This document shows, one piece after another, positions 27,100 to 38,988 of a stretch of 64,000 nucleotides of DNA. The stretch spans positions 512,501 through 576,500 of the forward strand of contig JACVTC010000037.1 in the NCBI GenBank assembly GCA_016946835.1, written 5' to 3'. Position numbers and translations under genes: made by a program. The stretch's first letter is position 1, and every line of letters begins with the position of its first letter. Source of the DNA: Neocallimastix lanati (nom. inval.) (Eukaryota > Neocallimastigomycota > Neocallimastigomycetes > Neocallimastigales > Neocallimastigaceae). The notes under the pieces were generated by a model. That model ran no database searches. It saw only the letters and a list, made by a program, of their open reading frames with translations, and had not been told where the DNA came from.

Positions 27100-29260
27100 A
27101 TTTTTTGTCTTATTACTAGAATAAGATGGTTTTTCTGCTTTTGATAACTATGAAATGTATATCAACCCATCATCTTCTTTCCAATAGGGATAGAACAAAA
27201 TTTTAATTTCATTCAAATAACTGACTAAAGAAAATTTTATAATATCTAACTTCCGTATAGGTGAGTACTTCAAAAAATTGTTTAAATGATTTTTGTTAGA
27301 ATTTATTTTCAGTTTTAATTATTATTTCGATAGTAAGAGTACTGTCTGTTTTTGAAACATATTCATTATTAATATCATCATTATTAATATCATAATTATT
27401 AATATTGTCATTAATACCAATTCTTTAGTTTAGAACATCCTCATTAATATTGTTTTTATGGATTTGATTTCCTTTTTATTCCTTTTTCCAATTTTGTTCA
27501 TCATACTATTATTTAAATATAAATGATAATTTAGTAAATTTTTGCAGTATATATTTCTGCTAGAATATTTTATAATTTTTTTTATCTATGACTATACTTT
27601 TACATGAAATGATCTCGATGAATCTCTGGAGTATTGATTCATTTAATGTAGGGATTTATTCCATCAATTCATACATAAATATATAAGATTTGTCTATAAA
27701 GGATTGATTTAAATACTGACTGATAATTTTTAAAATCAAAGTCATAGTATTTCTAATATATATCGAAGAGCAATTAACGGCTGTTGTTGGGTTATTAATA
27801 GCATCACTAATTTCTCTAGAACTATATTCCTTAGGTTTAGTAGTAATCATGGCCTCATTTGAAGCGTTTTATAATGCTCGAATATATTTTAATGCGTCAT
27901 TGTATTTTCTTTCACAAACAATATTTTTTACATAATTTATACCGTATTTTATTTCATTAGTACACTTAACTTTAGGATTATACTCCATGTACAAATACAT
28001 ATCCACTTTCTGTTCATTTTCAGATAGAGCATCATATTTTATATTTAAAATAAAAATTTAAAAATTTAATTTAAATTTATTAATTTGTGTGACGAATAAT
28101 ATAATCAAAAATAACCGAATCGATATTAGTTGTAGGTATTGTATAGACTTCATTTATTAATTTTTCAGTAACATTATTAATGGAATCCAGTAAATTTTAT
28201 AAAGGAATACAATCTGCTATATAAATCGAAATTAAATGAAGTAGGTTATATTCATGTACCATTCTTTAGGCATCTCACGTAAATTTCAAATAAAAGTTAT
28301 ATTTATAATTATATATAATGTTAAGCAATTAAGTTTGATTATTGCCATTAATAACACATTGAAGAATTCCTTCATGAACTAATATGTAATCTTTAAAAGA
28401 TAAATTTTGATTTCTTGGAAGTAGACATATGGTACGACTATTACCTGGATAAAAACGAATTGCCATTAACGAGGTAGTTTGCAATGTTTGTTATTAATTA
28501 ATATTAACATGATCTTAAAGTTTATATCCAAATGAAATCAGTTGGTCAGTGAATTCCTTAGGAATTAAAACTGTATTCAATGAAATATCAATATTTTGTA
28601 GGATTACACTCGGAAGACGAAAGTTCTTTCGTTTTGCCGAAACATATTCTTCTAAATAATCTTGTTTTTCCTAATAACATCTATTTAATAAAGGTTTTTC
28701 TGAATCTTCTATCGTATCTTTTATACAATGAATTCCTAGAGTTTTTTAAAATAAATTAAAAGCTCTTATAATCAAACTAAATTGCTTGAAGTAAAAATTT
28801 TCATTTGGATACTTATAATTCAAATCTAATAATATAATATAAAGAATGGTATCATTATTATGTATATTAATATCACTAGAATCTTTTATATATGGATGCA
28901 TATTAATTGGAGATACTGGGATATTGTTTTATTAATACCTTTTTATATTGAATTGATGGATCATCTTTATAATCCTTGTACATTTCATTAATGGTTAATT
29001 TTTGAATCTCAAAAGAAAATCCATATTCTGAATACGTTTACATTTCTATATTTTTGTTACTTTTTCTTTCAATATCTGAATTATTTAACTATATTTGTCT
29101 TATAAAGTGAAACTGAAGAAGGAATTATTCACTTTTTACAGTAAATGGATTTTGCATCATTTGATATTTTATATTTTTTACATACAATGAAAATATGAGT
29201 GATTTCTTTGCATAAAATATTTATAAATAACGGATGTACAATGCTATGATGAAGTGATAT
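27100..29260 (-). pseudogene. decayed unidentified coding region
   Basis: Minus-strand segments are clearly richer in G+C and less repetitive than intergenic DNA and read as protein-like: YGFSFEIQKLTINEMYKDYK (about 29030-28970), DSSDINIHNNDTILYIILLD (about 28880-28820), LPSVILQNIDISLNTVLIPK (about 28615-28555), YPGNSRTICLLPRNQNLSFK (about 28455-28395), EKLINEVYTIPTTNIDSVIF (about 28170-28110), MYLYMEYNPKVKCTNEIKYG (about 28000-27940) and SYLNEIKILFYPYWKEDDGL (about 27220-27165). The longest intact piece is 27656-27850 (64 codons). The order is collinear, suggesting one gene of 600 or more codons. I do not recognise the family. It lies between transposon relics, so a mobile-element or captured gene is possible. 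Confidence 0.5.
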
Positions 29261-29985
29261 TCTTTTTAAATATATATTTATTGTATAAATAAATAAATAA
29301 ATTTAAAAATAAAAGACGTTAAGGATAATAATTTTAGATATATTTTATTAGAATTAAAAAATAAAATTTAATAATTAATTGATCATTTTACACCTTTTAA
29401 AATTCTTGCGCAGTATTATTTTATTTTTTTAATATTAAAAATTTTATATTTCAATTAATAAATAATTAATATTTATTATTATCAATTATATTAAATTTTA
29501 TTATTATTAATTATTATTATTATTTTTTTTATCCAATAAATAAAAATATAATAAAAAAAAAAAAAAAATAAAAAAAAAAAAATATCTATTTAATTATTAA
29601 TTATTTTTAATTTTTTATTTTATAATTTATAATTTATCAAAATTTTATTTTCTTAAATATTATAACAAATTTATTATTTATTTATTTATTTATTTTATTA
29701 TTTATTTTTTTTTCTATTTATTGTAAAATGCACCTATAAATTTACTCTGATGTATTGTATAAATCACTAGAATTTGTGCTATTATAACATAAAAATATGT
29801 AAATAAATTTATTTATAATATCTATAACACAAACTTTTTCATTAATACCATTATTGATATAAATAATAATACAAAGTTCAATTATTAGTAATGAACTCTT
29901 TAAATAACTACATGGTATAAATTAAAACTACGTAATATAGAAAATTTTACATTCGAGATAATCTTATTTGATTATTAATCTGTAT
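29261..29985. other. intergenic A/T-rich stretch
   Basis: No gene. ATTATT runs and A tracts (29553-29582) are followed by a less biased patch (29730-29980) that leads into the gypsy relic and may be part of that element. Confidence 0.4.
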
Positions 29986-30510
29986 AAACCCATTTATAAT
30001 GATTAATAAATTTTTCAATTAGTAATTATTCTTCATTTCCTCATACTTAATTGGAAGAGATGTAGCTAATTCAAAAGGTTGTTTCATATAATAATTCAAA
30101 ACTTGAATATTGAATTATATAATTTTTTAGATATTCTTAAAGCTCATAAAGTAAAAGGTAGGATAATATCTTATTCTTTCTCTTTACTTGCCACTAAACG
30201 TAATAATTTTCCTATTTTTCTATTTCTATTTTCGGTTAAACCGTTAGATTTTGGATATTACGTTACAGTAAATTTAATGCACGTGTCACGCAGATTCAAA
30301 AATATTTTTTTGTAAAAAAGAGTTAAATTGTATGCCATTTTCTGTAGTAATTGTACTTGGTTTACCAAATATAGCAAAAACTAAGGACAGTAATTTTATA
30401 ACAGCACGTGAAGTAATTGTAGATACTAGTTGTGCTTCAACCCATTTGGTAAAGTAATCTACAACCACAAAAATGTACTGATTTCCACTACTGGTTTAGG
30501 CAGTGCTCAA
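29986..30510 (-). mobile_element. Ty3/gypsy integrase relic
   Basis: On the minus strand, 30468-30286 reads MVVDYFTKWVEAQLVSTITS and on to FGKPSTITTENGIQF. This is the integrase core signature of Ty3/gypsy elements (VVDYFTKW, FG.P..I.TDNG.QF). Below it come NGLTENRNRKIGKLLR and a stretch like ELATSLPIKYEEMK, typical of the integrase C-terminal part. Protease, reverse transcriptase, RNase H and LTRs were not found nearby. A short, old fragment with several breaks. Confidence 0.8.
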
Positions 30511-31539
30511 TTTAAATTGTTCATATATCTAATTATATATTTCCGTATATTTGTTTTTCACAAAAATTTATTTAATTAATAAAAACATATATATTGAAAT
30601 ATATTTATATATATATTGCAATTTAGAAAAAAAAATTTTTTTTTTTTTTTTTTTTAAATTATTTATTTATAAATTTTTAATAGGTTATATTTTTAGTTTT
30701 TTTTTCTATATATGTAAATTGTATATCTATGATTTATAAATTTAGCTAAAAAAAAAGAAATGTTTTATATATTATGATTAAAAAAAAAATAATTTTTAAA
30801 AATAATTATTGTAGAATAATTATGATTTCTTCCCCTTCAAAGAAAAATGATATATCCACAATTGATATAACTTGGTTCGTTACAACTCTTTAAAGAGACA
30901 GAAGAATATAATTTATTAATTTATTTATTACATAAATATAATTTATATCACGTTACATTAAATCACACTAGAAATCAATGATAATTATGATTTATTAATT
31001 TATTTTTATGTAATTTTTTTTTTTTTTACAACCGTAATTGTAATTGTTGTGAACTTTAACCTTATTAATAACTAAGGTTTTTATTTCAATTTTATATCAA
31101 TTTATAATTTAAAATTTTAATGTAACCCAATTTATTTAATTAATTATCAATTAATAATTAATTTTTAATATATTTATTTAATAAGGTAACCTATCGAATT
31201 ATAATCGAAAAAGTAATATATTATAATAGTTTCAAATTTTAATAGCATTAAAAAAAAAAATAAATAGTGAAATATAAAAATTAAAAATTAAAATAATGAC
31301 TAAAAAAATACATAATTGTTTTCTATACACAAATAACAATGAAAATTTTTATAATTAAATATTATAAAAATATAATATTAAATTTTTTTTTGTTTTTTTT
31401 TCAGTCTTTCAATTAAGAATAATCACTACTTTTTCATTAATAAACAGATACTTTGTTAATATATATATTTTTGATAATATTTATTTATTTATTTTTTATT
31501 TATTTATTATTATTATTATTTTTTTTTTTTTGATATTTA
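30511..31539. other. intergenic stretch between gypsy relic and xylanase array
   Basis: A/T-rich. Less biased patches occur at 30820-30905 and 31025-31080. The latter, on the minus strand, reads GGTTAAAGTTCACAACAATT, which resembles the start of the LTR at 2173 and could be an LTR remnant. No coding sequence is supported. Confidence 0.4.
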
Positions 31540-31990
31540 AAATTGTTTCAACAATTTAATTTTTGTTTTTAATATTATTTATTATCTATCTAATTTTATT
31601 TTTTACTTTTATTTATTATTTTTTTTTTTTTTTATTTTTTTAAATTTTATTTTTATAGAATTGTTTCAACAATTCATTATTTTATTGTTATTTTTATCTT
31701 TATATTATTTTTAATAAAATAAATTTAATCTATTTTTATTGTAATTTTAACTTTGGCTTTATATTTACTTTAAAACTTTATGAACTTATATATTTATATA
31801 AAATTTTTTCTATATTATTTTTTTTTTTAAATTACATCATTAGTAATTCATAATTATATTCATATATATGAATATATTTAATTATTCAATATATAATATA
31901 TAAAAGAATAAAAAAAAAAAAAAAACATGAATTATTTCTGTTTTTTTTTTTTTATTTATTTATAAGTTTATTTATTTAATTTTAATTTAT

Positions 31991-33103
31991 TTAGTTTTGT
32001 TCATCAGCACTGTCTTCTTCAGCACTGTCAACATCAGCATCAACAGTAGTATCAGCAACATCAACTTCATCAGCTTGGTCATCAGATTCTTCAACGTTGT
32101 TGTATTCCTTAAGGACATTAAGCATAGCATAATAAGCTGGCTTTGGAGCATAGTTAGCATCGAAAGCAAGTGGATAACCATTAGATCTCCAACTGTTACT
32201 GTCACCAACACCCCATACGATGAAACCAGTACAATTTGGACTGTCTAAGCAAGCTCTGAGACCTTCACCGTAAAGCTTAGCTTGTAAAGCAAAGGCTTCT
32301 TCAGTTTTTCCTTCAACACTATTGACATCCATTTCAGTAATTTGAACTTCAAGACCTAATTCAGCATATCTACGCATGGTTTCAACAACTTTTTCATATT
32401 CTGGATAAGCATTGGTGTGAAGGTGATATTGAAGACCAACACCATCAATTGGAACACCACGATCAACTAAATCTTTAACTAAGTTGTAGACAGAGTCAGT
32501 CTTTGATCCGTAAAGACCTTCATTATTGTAATCATTGTAGTATAATTTAACTTCTGGATCGACTTCACGAGCAGTCTTGAAAGCAATATCAATGTAATCT
32601 GGGCATTCACGAGTAAGGAAGTTATCACGTAATTGGAAAGTACCATTTTCACCAGATGACCAATCATCAACAGCTTCGTTAACAATATCCCAGGTATCAA
32701 TCTTACCCTTGTAGTGAGTTAAAACTGTAGTAATGTGATCAACAATAGCATTTTTCATATTATCGTAACCCTTAATGTTTTGGAACCATTCTGGTTGATA
32801 GTCAAACCAGATTAAACAGTGACCTCTGAATTTCATACCTAATTCTTCAGCCTTTGCTAAATGAGCATCACAATCAGTAAAATCGTAAACACCTTGTTCG
32901 GTTTGAATATTTGATAATTTACAACCATTTTCAGCAACCATAGTGTTATATTGGTTGGTAGCTTCTAAGTAACCTTCTTCTTCGAAAAATCTAGTGTTTG
33001 CAGCAACACCAATTGAAAAACCATTGGCAGCTTCCTTTAAGGATAAATCAGCAAAAGCAGTAGTAGCAGAAGCGACTAAACCTAAGATAGTACTAACCTT
33101 CAT
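31991..33103 (-). CDS. secreted GH10 endo-1,4-beta-xylanase, single domain (copy 1)
   Basis: Intronless, 370 aa. Signal peptide MKVSTILGLVASATTAFA, then one GH10 domain (about 20-338) and an acidic tail (about 339-370, EESDDQADEVDV to SADEQN). Catalytic residues are present: acid/base E143 in WDIVNEA and nucleophile E257 in QITEMDV. Also present are H95 (RGHCL), the Q225-Y-H227 motif and W297 (VWGVGD). Odd: the usual W-H of the RGHxLxWH motif is W99-F100. GH10 enzymes cut internal beta-1,4 bonds of xylan by a retaining mechanism. No fungal dockerin or carbohydrate-binding module is visible, so it should be a free enzyme. It differs from copy 2 at about 13 residues (I counted 30, 65, 68, 101, 140, 145, 148, 161, 212, 287, 296, 316 and 350). 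Enzyme specificity is inferred from the family. Confidence 0.95.
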   Translation of the reverse strand: MKVSTILGLVASATTAFADLSLKEAANGFSIGVAANTRFFEEEGYLEATNQYNTMVAENGCKLSNIQTEQGVYDFTDCDAHLAKAEELGMKFRGHCLIWFDYQPEWFQNIKGYDNMKNAIVDHITTVLTHYKGKIDTWDIVNEAVDDWSSGENGTFQLRDNFLTRECPDYIDIAFKTAREVDPEVKLYYNDYNNEGLYGSKTDSVYNLVKDLVDRGVPIDGVGLQYHLHTNAYPEYEKVVETMRRYAELGLEVQITEMDVNSVEGKTEEAFALQAKLYGEGLRACLDSPNCTGFIVWGVGDSNSWRSNGYPLAFDANYAPKPAYYAMLNVLKEYNNVEESDDQADEVDVADTTVDADVDSAEEDSADEQN

Positions 33104-33269
33104 TTTATATATATATTATTATATTAATAAAATCAAATTAAAATAAACCAACTTTTATAAATTTTCTAATAAGAAAAATTTTTAAAAATTTTAATAAAAT
33201 ATTATTTTATAATAATAATTATATGAAAAAGAAAAGAAAAGAAAAGAAAAAAGGTATTCCAAAAACAAA

Positions 33270-33278
33270 TATTTATAG
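33270..33278 (-). promoter_or_regulatory. TATA-like box of xylanase copy 1
   Basis: CTATAAATA on the minus strand, about 170 bases upstream of the ATG. The same nine bases stand at a similar distance before copy 2 and before the two-domain xylanase at 56.9 kb. Confidence 0.5.
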
Positions 33279-33290
33279 TTTTAATTATTT

Positions 33291-35016
33291 TAAATAATGT
33301 TTTATCTTTTTTTTTTTTTAAAAAAAAAAAATAATGAATTTTAATTCAATTAATTAAAAAAAATATAATATATATACTTATATAAAAATCTTATATAATA
33401 AAGTTTTCTATCTAATATTTAATCATTTTGTTTATTTTTTAATATTAAATTTTTTCCAAAATTTTATAAACTATTAAATTATTATTATAAACTTAAATAA
33501 ATAGAATTTTTATAAAAATATATATAATAATCCATTTAGTTTTTATATTTTCTATATTTTATATTTTATATAATAAAAATAAAAAAAAATTTTTATAAAA
33601 GAAGTTTTACTGTTAATTATGATATAGTTTATAATAAATTTTTTAATATTTGACTGAGTATCTAAACAAAATCCAATTATATAATATATTAATTAAATTT
33701 TTGATTTGCAAAGCATTTTATGTTATTTATATTAAATAAAGTTTACCAATATTATAAATGAATATTTTTTAATATATAATATAAGAAAGATAAAACAAAT
33801 TAAAAAAAAAATTAATTAAGGAATACTAATTATATAATCATATATATTATATTTTTAAAAAATTAAACTCTATATACCAATATAATATAGAATAATAAAT
33901 GAATTGATTTACTTATTTGTGTAATTTTATTTAAAAATTTTTTTCAAAAAGATAATTATGACTATAATTATTAGTAAAAAGTGTTAACATTTCTTCTTTT
34001 TTCTTTTTTTAGTAAAATACTTATTCCAGTATATAAACTTTAAAATATATACAATTGTTTTGAATAAACTTTAATTAATTATTATTTATTTATTATATTA
34101 TTATATAAATAATTAAAGTAGTAATAATAATTAATATTATATTAATAATTAAACTAGTAATAATTAAATGTAGTATATAGTATTTATAATTTTTTTTTTT
34201 TTTTTACATTATATCATTGTTTTGATGTCGAAACCTGGCTGACTAGCTTTCAAGTATTCAAAGGTACTTCGGAGTACAATGCTATTATGGAAATTTATTC
34301 AAAGTTTTAAATCTACTAATTGAATTTAAAATATAAAGAAATATTTATTAAAATAAAAAAGTTGTTAGAAGAAAAGGGAAAAAATTTTTTTCTTTTATTA
34401 TTATTATTATTATTTTTATACTTTTATAACAGATATATTTGAACAAATAAATATTTTTACGTAATTAAAAAAAAGAAATTATATATAAGAATAAAATTAA
34501 AATAGAAAAATGAAAATACACAAAAAAAATAAAATCATAATTAAAAGATTTAAAGTTATTAAAAAATTTTAAGTGGAAACAGGATTAAAAAAAGTGAAAT
34601 ATTAATTAATATAAAAATTTTTTTTTAATCTTTTAAATAACCAACCAATTAACTAGCTAACAAAACATAAATTATAAAATGAAAAAAAAAAAAATTAACA
34701 TTAATTTAATAAAATATAGTATTTATGTTTTTACTTTATGTTTTTATGAAGTTATATCCGTCGTTTTACATATATAAATTAGATTTTAATTGGATTTAAA
34801 ATATAAAGAAATATTTACTAAAATAAAAATTATTAAAATATTAATATTAATAAACTTCAAAGATAAATAAAGATAGTTAGGAAAATTAATTACAATTTCA
34901 ATTTTTATTAATTGTTATGAAATCATATGTAAAACAATTTTAATTTAATTTTATTATATAGTATTTTTTTATTAAAATTTTTAAGGACACATCTTTTTTT
35001 TTTCCACTATTTACTA

Positions 35017-35050
<34 letters not shown>

Positions 35051-36952
35051 CTTTTCTTTTAAATATAATAATAAAAGAAAAAAAATATTTAATAATATAA
35101 AAAAAAGAAAAAGAAAAAATGTAACATTTTATTAATATAAATATTTTCTTATTCTATTAAAATCTTATAAAATAATAAATATTTATTAAAATAATAATTA
35201 ACTATTTATAATATAAATAAACTTATTTCTAATTTAATTTTTGTTGTTTTTGTTTTTTAAAATAAAAAATTATCATTTATTGGAATATATTATAATATAT
35301 ATTATTTGTGTAACATTTATCTTTAATAATTATTATTTATAATAAATTAAAAACTGAAATTAAAAAATTTTATATCCATCCATCCAAAAAAGAAAATTTA
35401 TATATAATTTAAAAATATAATAAATATTCAAATTTAATATTATTAAATCTTAATACAATTTGAAAATACATTGATGCAAAACTACTGGTTTATTTTTACT
35501 TTTATTATTTATTATTATTATTATTATTTTTCTTAACAATTATAATCCTTTCCTTAATCGAATATTTATGTATGGGTTAGTTAAAGAATAACTACATTTA
35601 AGTTTTATATGATCTTTTTATTTATTATATTCATTTTTACTAATATTTATTTATTTTAGTGTTGAATTTTTTTTGTTCTTTTAAATTTAAAAATATATAA
35701 TGATGATTGCTTAATTAAACTATTTAAAATTCATCCTCTTCAAAAAAAAAAAAAAAAAAAAAATATTCAAATATATATATATATATATAAAAAAGGATAT
35801 CAATAAAATAAATAAATAATATGTTTTAATTCAATTAATGAATTCTTAATTTTTTTAAAAAAAAAATTCATATTAATATATAAATATATAGAATAAAAAA
35901 AATAATTAATATACAAAGAAGAATCAATCTTTTTTGTTTAAAAGAACCAAAATATATAACATTTTTATCAAATGACAACATAATGAATTAATTATTCTTA
36001 TAAATAATTATAAATAATATATTATCCTAAAAACAACATTAATATCTTTTACAAAAAAATTTTTTTTTAAACAATAAATTATAGAATCACTATCCATGAC
36101 TGTCCATAATATTATTTTTATTCTTAATAAACCCTTTTGATTATACTTTTCTTTTAAAATAAAAATTAATATTTATACTTTACATATTTTCTCAAATGCA
36201 ACTTAAATATCAAGATATAAAAGTTCGTGCTACAAAATAATTAATTTTTTTTTTTTTTTTTTTTTTAATTTTCTATAAGTTTAAGTCTCTTATTTATATA
36301 ATTTCATTTTTTTTTTTTTTTTTTTTTTTTTTTCTTATATATTTTATTTTTTGTTATTTCATATCTCATTTCACATAATCCAATATCTTTTATGGATTAT
36401 TTTTAATTTCTAAATTAATAAATAAAAAATATAAATTCTAATTTTGAAAGATATTAAAAAAAATTAATAAATAATAATAATAAAAAAAAAAAAAGGAGGA
36501 AAAAGGAGGAAAGAAAATTTTCTATCGTATTACAATTATTATTAAAAAATTATAAATATATATATATATTTTTTTATTTTTTTCATTTTCTATATACAAT
36601 AATTAATATTTTTATAATATTTAATATTTAATTTAATTTAATTTTTCAGCTTTATTATATATATTAATATATTAATAAAGAGAAAATTGTTAATATATTT
36701 TTCAAATATTATTTATTGATCTATTGATTTATTATTAGAATTAGGATTTATTATACATTTATATCAATTTATTTATTACTTATTTATTAATATTATATTT
36801 ATAATTATTATTATTTTAATTATTTTTATTTTAATAATAGAGTAAATAAATAGTTAATAACTAAGCTTTTTCAATTCAAATTATTATATTTATTTTTACT
36901 AATGTGAAGAATATAATAGTTTTAATATATGTATATAATTAAATAATTTTCA

Positions 36953-36983
<31 letters not shown>

Positions 36984-37280
36984 ATTTATTTTATTATAAT
37001 TATTTTATCTTTTTAATATATAATTAGTATTATATAGTTGAATTTTAGTTTATTATATTTAAATATAAAAAATTTAATTATATATAATTTATGATTTGGA
37101 AAAGTGTTTTATATGTAAAATTGGAATTATTGTATTATTATTCATAATAAATAAAATTTCTCCTTTTAATTTAATTAATATATGTAGATTTTTATTAATT
37201 GAAATATTTAATTTAATTTTATTAAATTTAATTTTCTTTTAAATAATAATAAAAAAAAAGATTAAAATATTATTTCAAAT
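33291..37280. other. 4 kb spacer of the xylanase inverted duplication
   Basis: A/T-rich with no intact gene. It contains (AAT)n at 35029-35050, a near-duplicate of AATATAAAGAAATATTTA (about 34331 and 34801) and T tracts (36246-36266, 36307-36333). One G+C-richer patch (34221-34295) is listed separately. It serves as the divergent intergenic region between two outward-facing xylanase genes, so both promoters lie in it. Confidence 0.6.
34221..34295 (-). other. G+C-richer patch with a short open frame and a hairpin
   Basis: About 75 bases stand out in base composition. On the minus strand they stay open as IVLRSTFEYLKASQPGFD and a few flanking residues. A 5-bp stem with a TCGG loop (GTACTTCGGAGTAC) lies at 34264-34277. 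It could be a coding relic or a piece of an element; no family is recognised. Confidence 0.3.
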
Positions 37281-37288
37281 AAAAAAAA

Positions 37289-37297
37289 CTATAAATA
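37289..37297 (+). promoter_or_regulatory. TATA-like box of xylanase copy 2
   Basis: CTATAAATA, 170 bases before the ATG at 37459, followed by TTGTTTTTGGAATACC and a long T tract. Conserved in position with copy 1. Confidence 0.5.
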
Positions 37298-37458
37298 CTT
37301 GTTTTTGGAATACCTTTTTTTTTTTTTTTTTTTTTTCTTATAATTATTATTATAAAATAATATTTTATTAAAATTTTTAAAAATTTTTCTTATTAGAAAA
37401 TTTATAAAAGTTGGTTTATTTTAATTTGATTTTATTAATATAATAATATATATATAAA

Positions 37459-38571
37459 ATGAAGGTTAGTACTATCTTAGGTTTAGTCGCTTCTGCTACT
37501 ACTGCTTTTGCTGATTTATCCTTAAAGGAAGCTGCCAATGGTTTTACAATTGGTGTTGCTGCAAACACTAGATTTTTCGAAGAAGAAGGTTACTTAGAAG
37601 CTACCAACCAATATAACACTATGGTTGCTGAAAATGGTTGTAAATTATCTGGTATTCAAGCCGAACAAGGTGTTTACGATTTTACTGATTGTGATGCTCA
37701 TTTAGCAAAGGCTGAAGAATTAGGTATGAAATTCAGAGGTCACTGTTTAATCTGGTTTAACTATCAACCAGAATGGTTCCAAAACATTAAGGGTTACGAT
37801 AATATGAAAAATGCTATTGTTGATCACATTACTACAGTTTTAACTCACTACAAGGGTAAGATTGATACCTGGGATGTTGTTAACGAAGCTATTGATGATG
37901 GATCTTCTGGTGAAAATGGTACTTTCCAATTACGTGATTCCTTCCTTACTCGTGAATGCCCAGATTACATTGATATTGCTTTCAAGACTGCTCGTGAAGT
38001 CGATCCAGAAGTTAAATTATACTACAATGATTACAATAATGAAGGTCTTTACGGATCAAAGACTGACTCTGTCTACAACTTAGTTAAGGATATGGTTGAT
38101 CGTGGTGTTCCAATTGATGGTGTTGGTCTTCAATATCACCTTCACACCAATGCTTATCCAGAATATGAAAAAGTTGTTGAAACCATGCGTAGATATGCTG
38201 AATTAGGTCTTGAAGTTCAAATTACTGAAATGGATGTCAATAGTGTTGAAGGAAAAACTGAAGAAGCCTTTGCTTTACAAGCTAAGCTTTACGGTGAAGG
38301 TCTCAGAGCTTGCTTAAACAGTCCAAATTGTACTGGTTTCATTACATGGGGTGTTGGTGACAGTAACAGTTGGAGATCTAATGGTTATCCACTTGCTTTC
38401 GATGTTAACTATGCTCCAAAACCAGCTTATTATGCTATGCTTAATGTCCTTAAGGAATACAACAACGTTGAAGAATCTGATGACCAAGCTGATGAAGTTG
38501 ATGTTACTGATACTACTGTTGATGCTGATGTTGACAGTGCTGAAGAAGACAGTGCTGATGAACAAAACTAA
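37459..38571 (+). CDS. secreted GH10 endo-1,4-beta-xylanase, single domain (copy 2)
   Basis: Intronless, 370 aa, about 96% identical to copy 1 and transcribed away from it. Same layout: signal peptide (1-18), GH10 domain, and an acidic tail ending SAEEDSADEQN. Acid/base E143 (WDVVNEA) and nucleophile E257 (QITEMDV) are present, as are H95, Q225, H227 and W297. It shares the W-F in place of W-H at 99-100 with copy 1, so that change predates the duplication. Differences from copy 1 include D101N, W148G and V296T; residues 101 and 148 lie near active-site motifs and could tune activity. Codon use is A/T-ending but the frame is far richer in G+C than its flanks. No dockerin or binding module is visible. 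Confidence 0.95.
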   Translation: MKVSTILGLVASATTAFADLSLKEAANGFTIGVAANTRFFEEEGYLEATNQYNTMVAENGCKLSGIQAEQGVYDFTDCDAHLAKAEELGMKFRGHCLIWFNYQPEWFQNIKGYDNMKNAIVDHITTVLTHYKGKIDTWDVVNEAIDDGSSGENGTFQLRDSFLTRECPDYIDIAFKTAREVDPEVKLYYNDYNNEGLYGSKTDSVYNLVKDMVDRGVPIDGVGLQYHLHTNAYPEYEKVVETMRRYAELGLEVQITEMDVNSVEGKTEEAFALQAKLYGEGLRACLNSPNCTGFITWGVGDSNSWRSNGYPLAFDVNYAPKPAYYAMLNVLKEYNNVEESDDQADEVDVTDTTVDADVDSAEEDSADEQN

Positions 38572-38988
38572 ATAAATTAAAATTAAATAAATAAACTTAT
38601 AAATAAATAAAAAAAAAAACAGAAATAATTCATGTTTTTTTTTTTTTTTATTCTTTTATATATTATATATTGAATAATTAAATATATTCATATATATATA
38701 ATTATAAATTAAAAAAGATTTAAATATTTATAAATTCATAAATTAAGAAGTAAAGTTAATACCAAGGTAATAATTAAAATAAAAATAGATTAAATTTATT
38801 TTATAAAAAATAATTTAAAAATAAAAATAACAATAAAATAAAATATTGAAATAATTTCATAAAAAAGTTATTTAAAAAAAATAAATTAAAATAATAATAC
38901 TAAATAGATAATAAAATAGAAAAAAAATTAAACTTAACGAAGTAAAAATAAATAGAATTAACAGTAAAATGAATTGTTGAAACAGTTC

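Larger units (their letters stand above)
31540..33285 (-). repeat. inverted duplication, left arm
   Basis: This arm matches 37281-38988 in opposite orientation. It covers one whole xylanase gene plus about 180 bases upstream (through a shared TATA-like box and TTGTTTTTGGAATACC) and about 450 bases downstream (shared ACAGAAATAATTCATG, then a weaker match). Beyond these limits the flanks no longer align by eye. Confidence 0.85.
37281..38988 (+). repeat. inverted duplication, right arm
   Basis: Mirror image of 31540-33285; see that entry. The coding part is nearly identical; the upstream part is the same apart from a different pyrimidine/purine tract before the leader. The downstream part becomes patchy after about 38710, showing small insertions and deletions since duplication. 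Confidence 0.85.
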
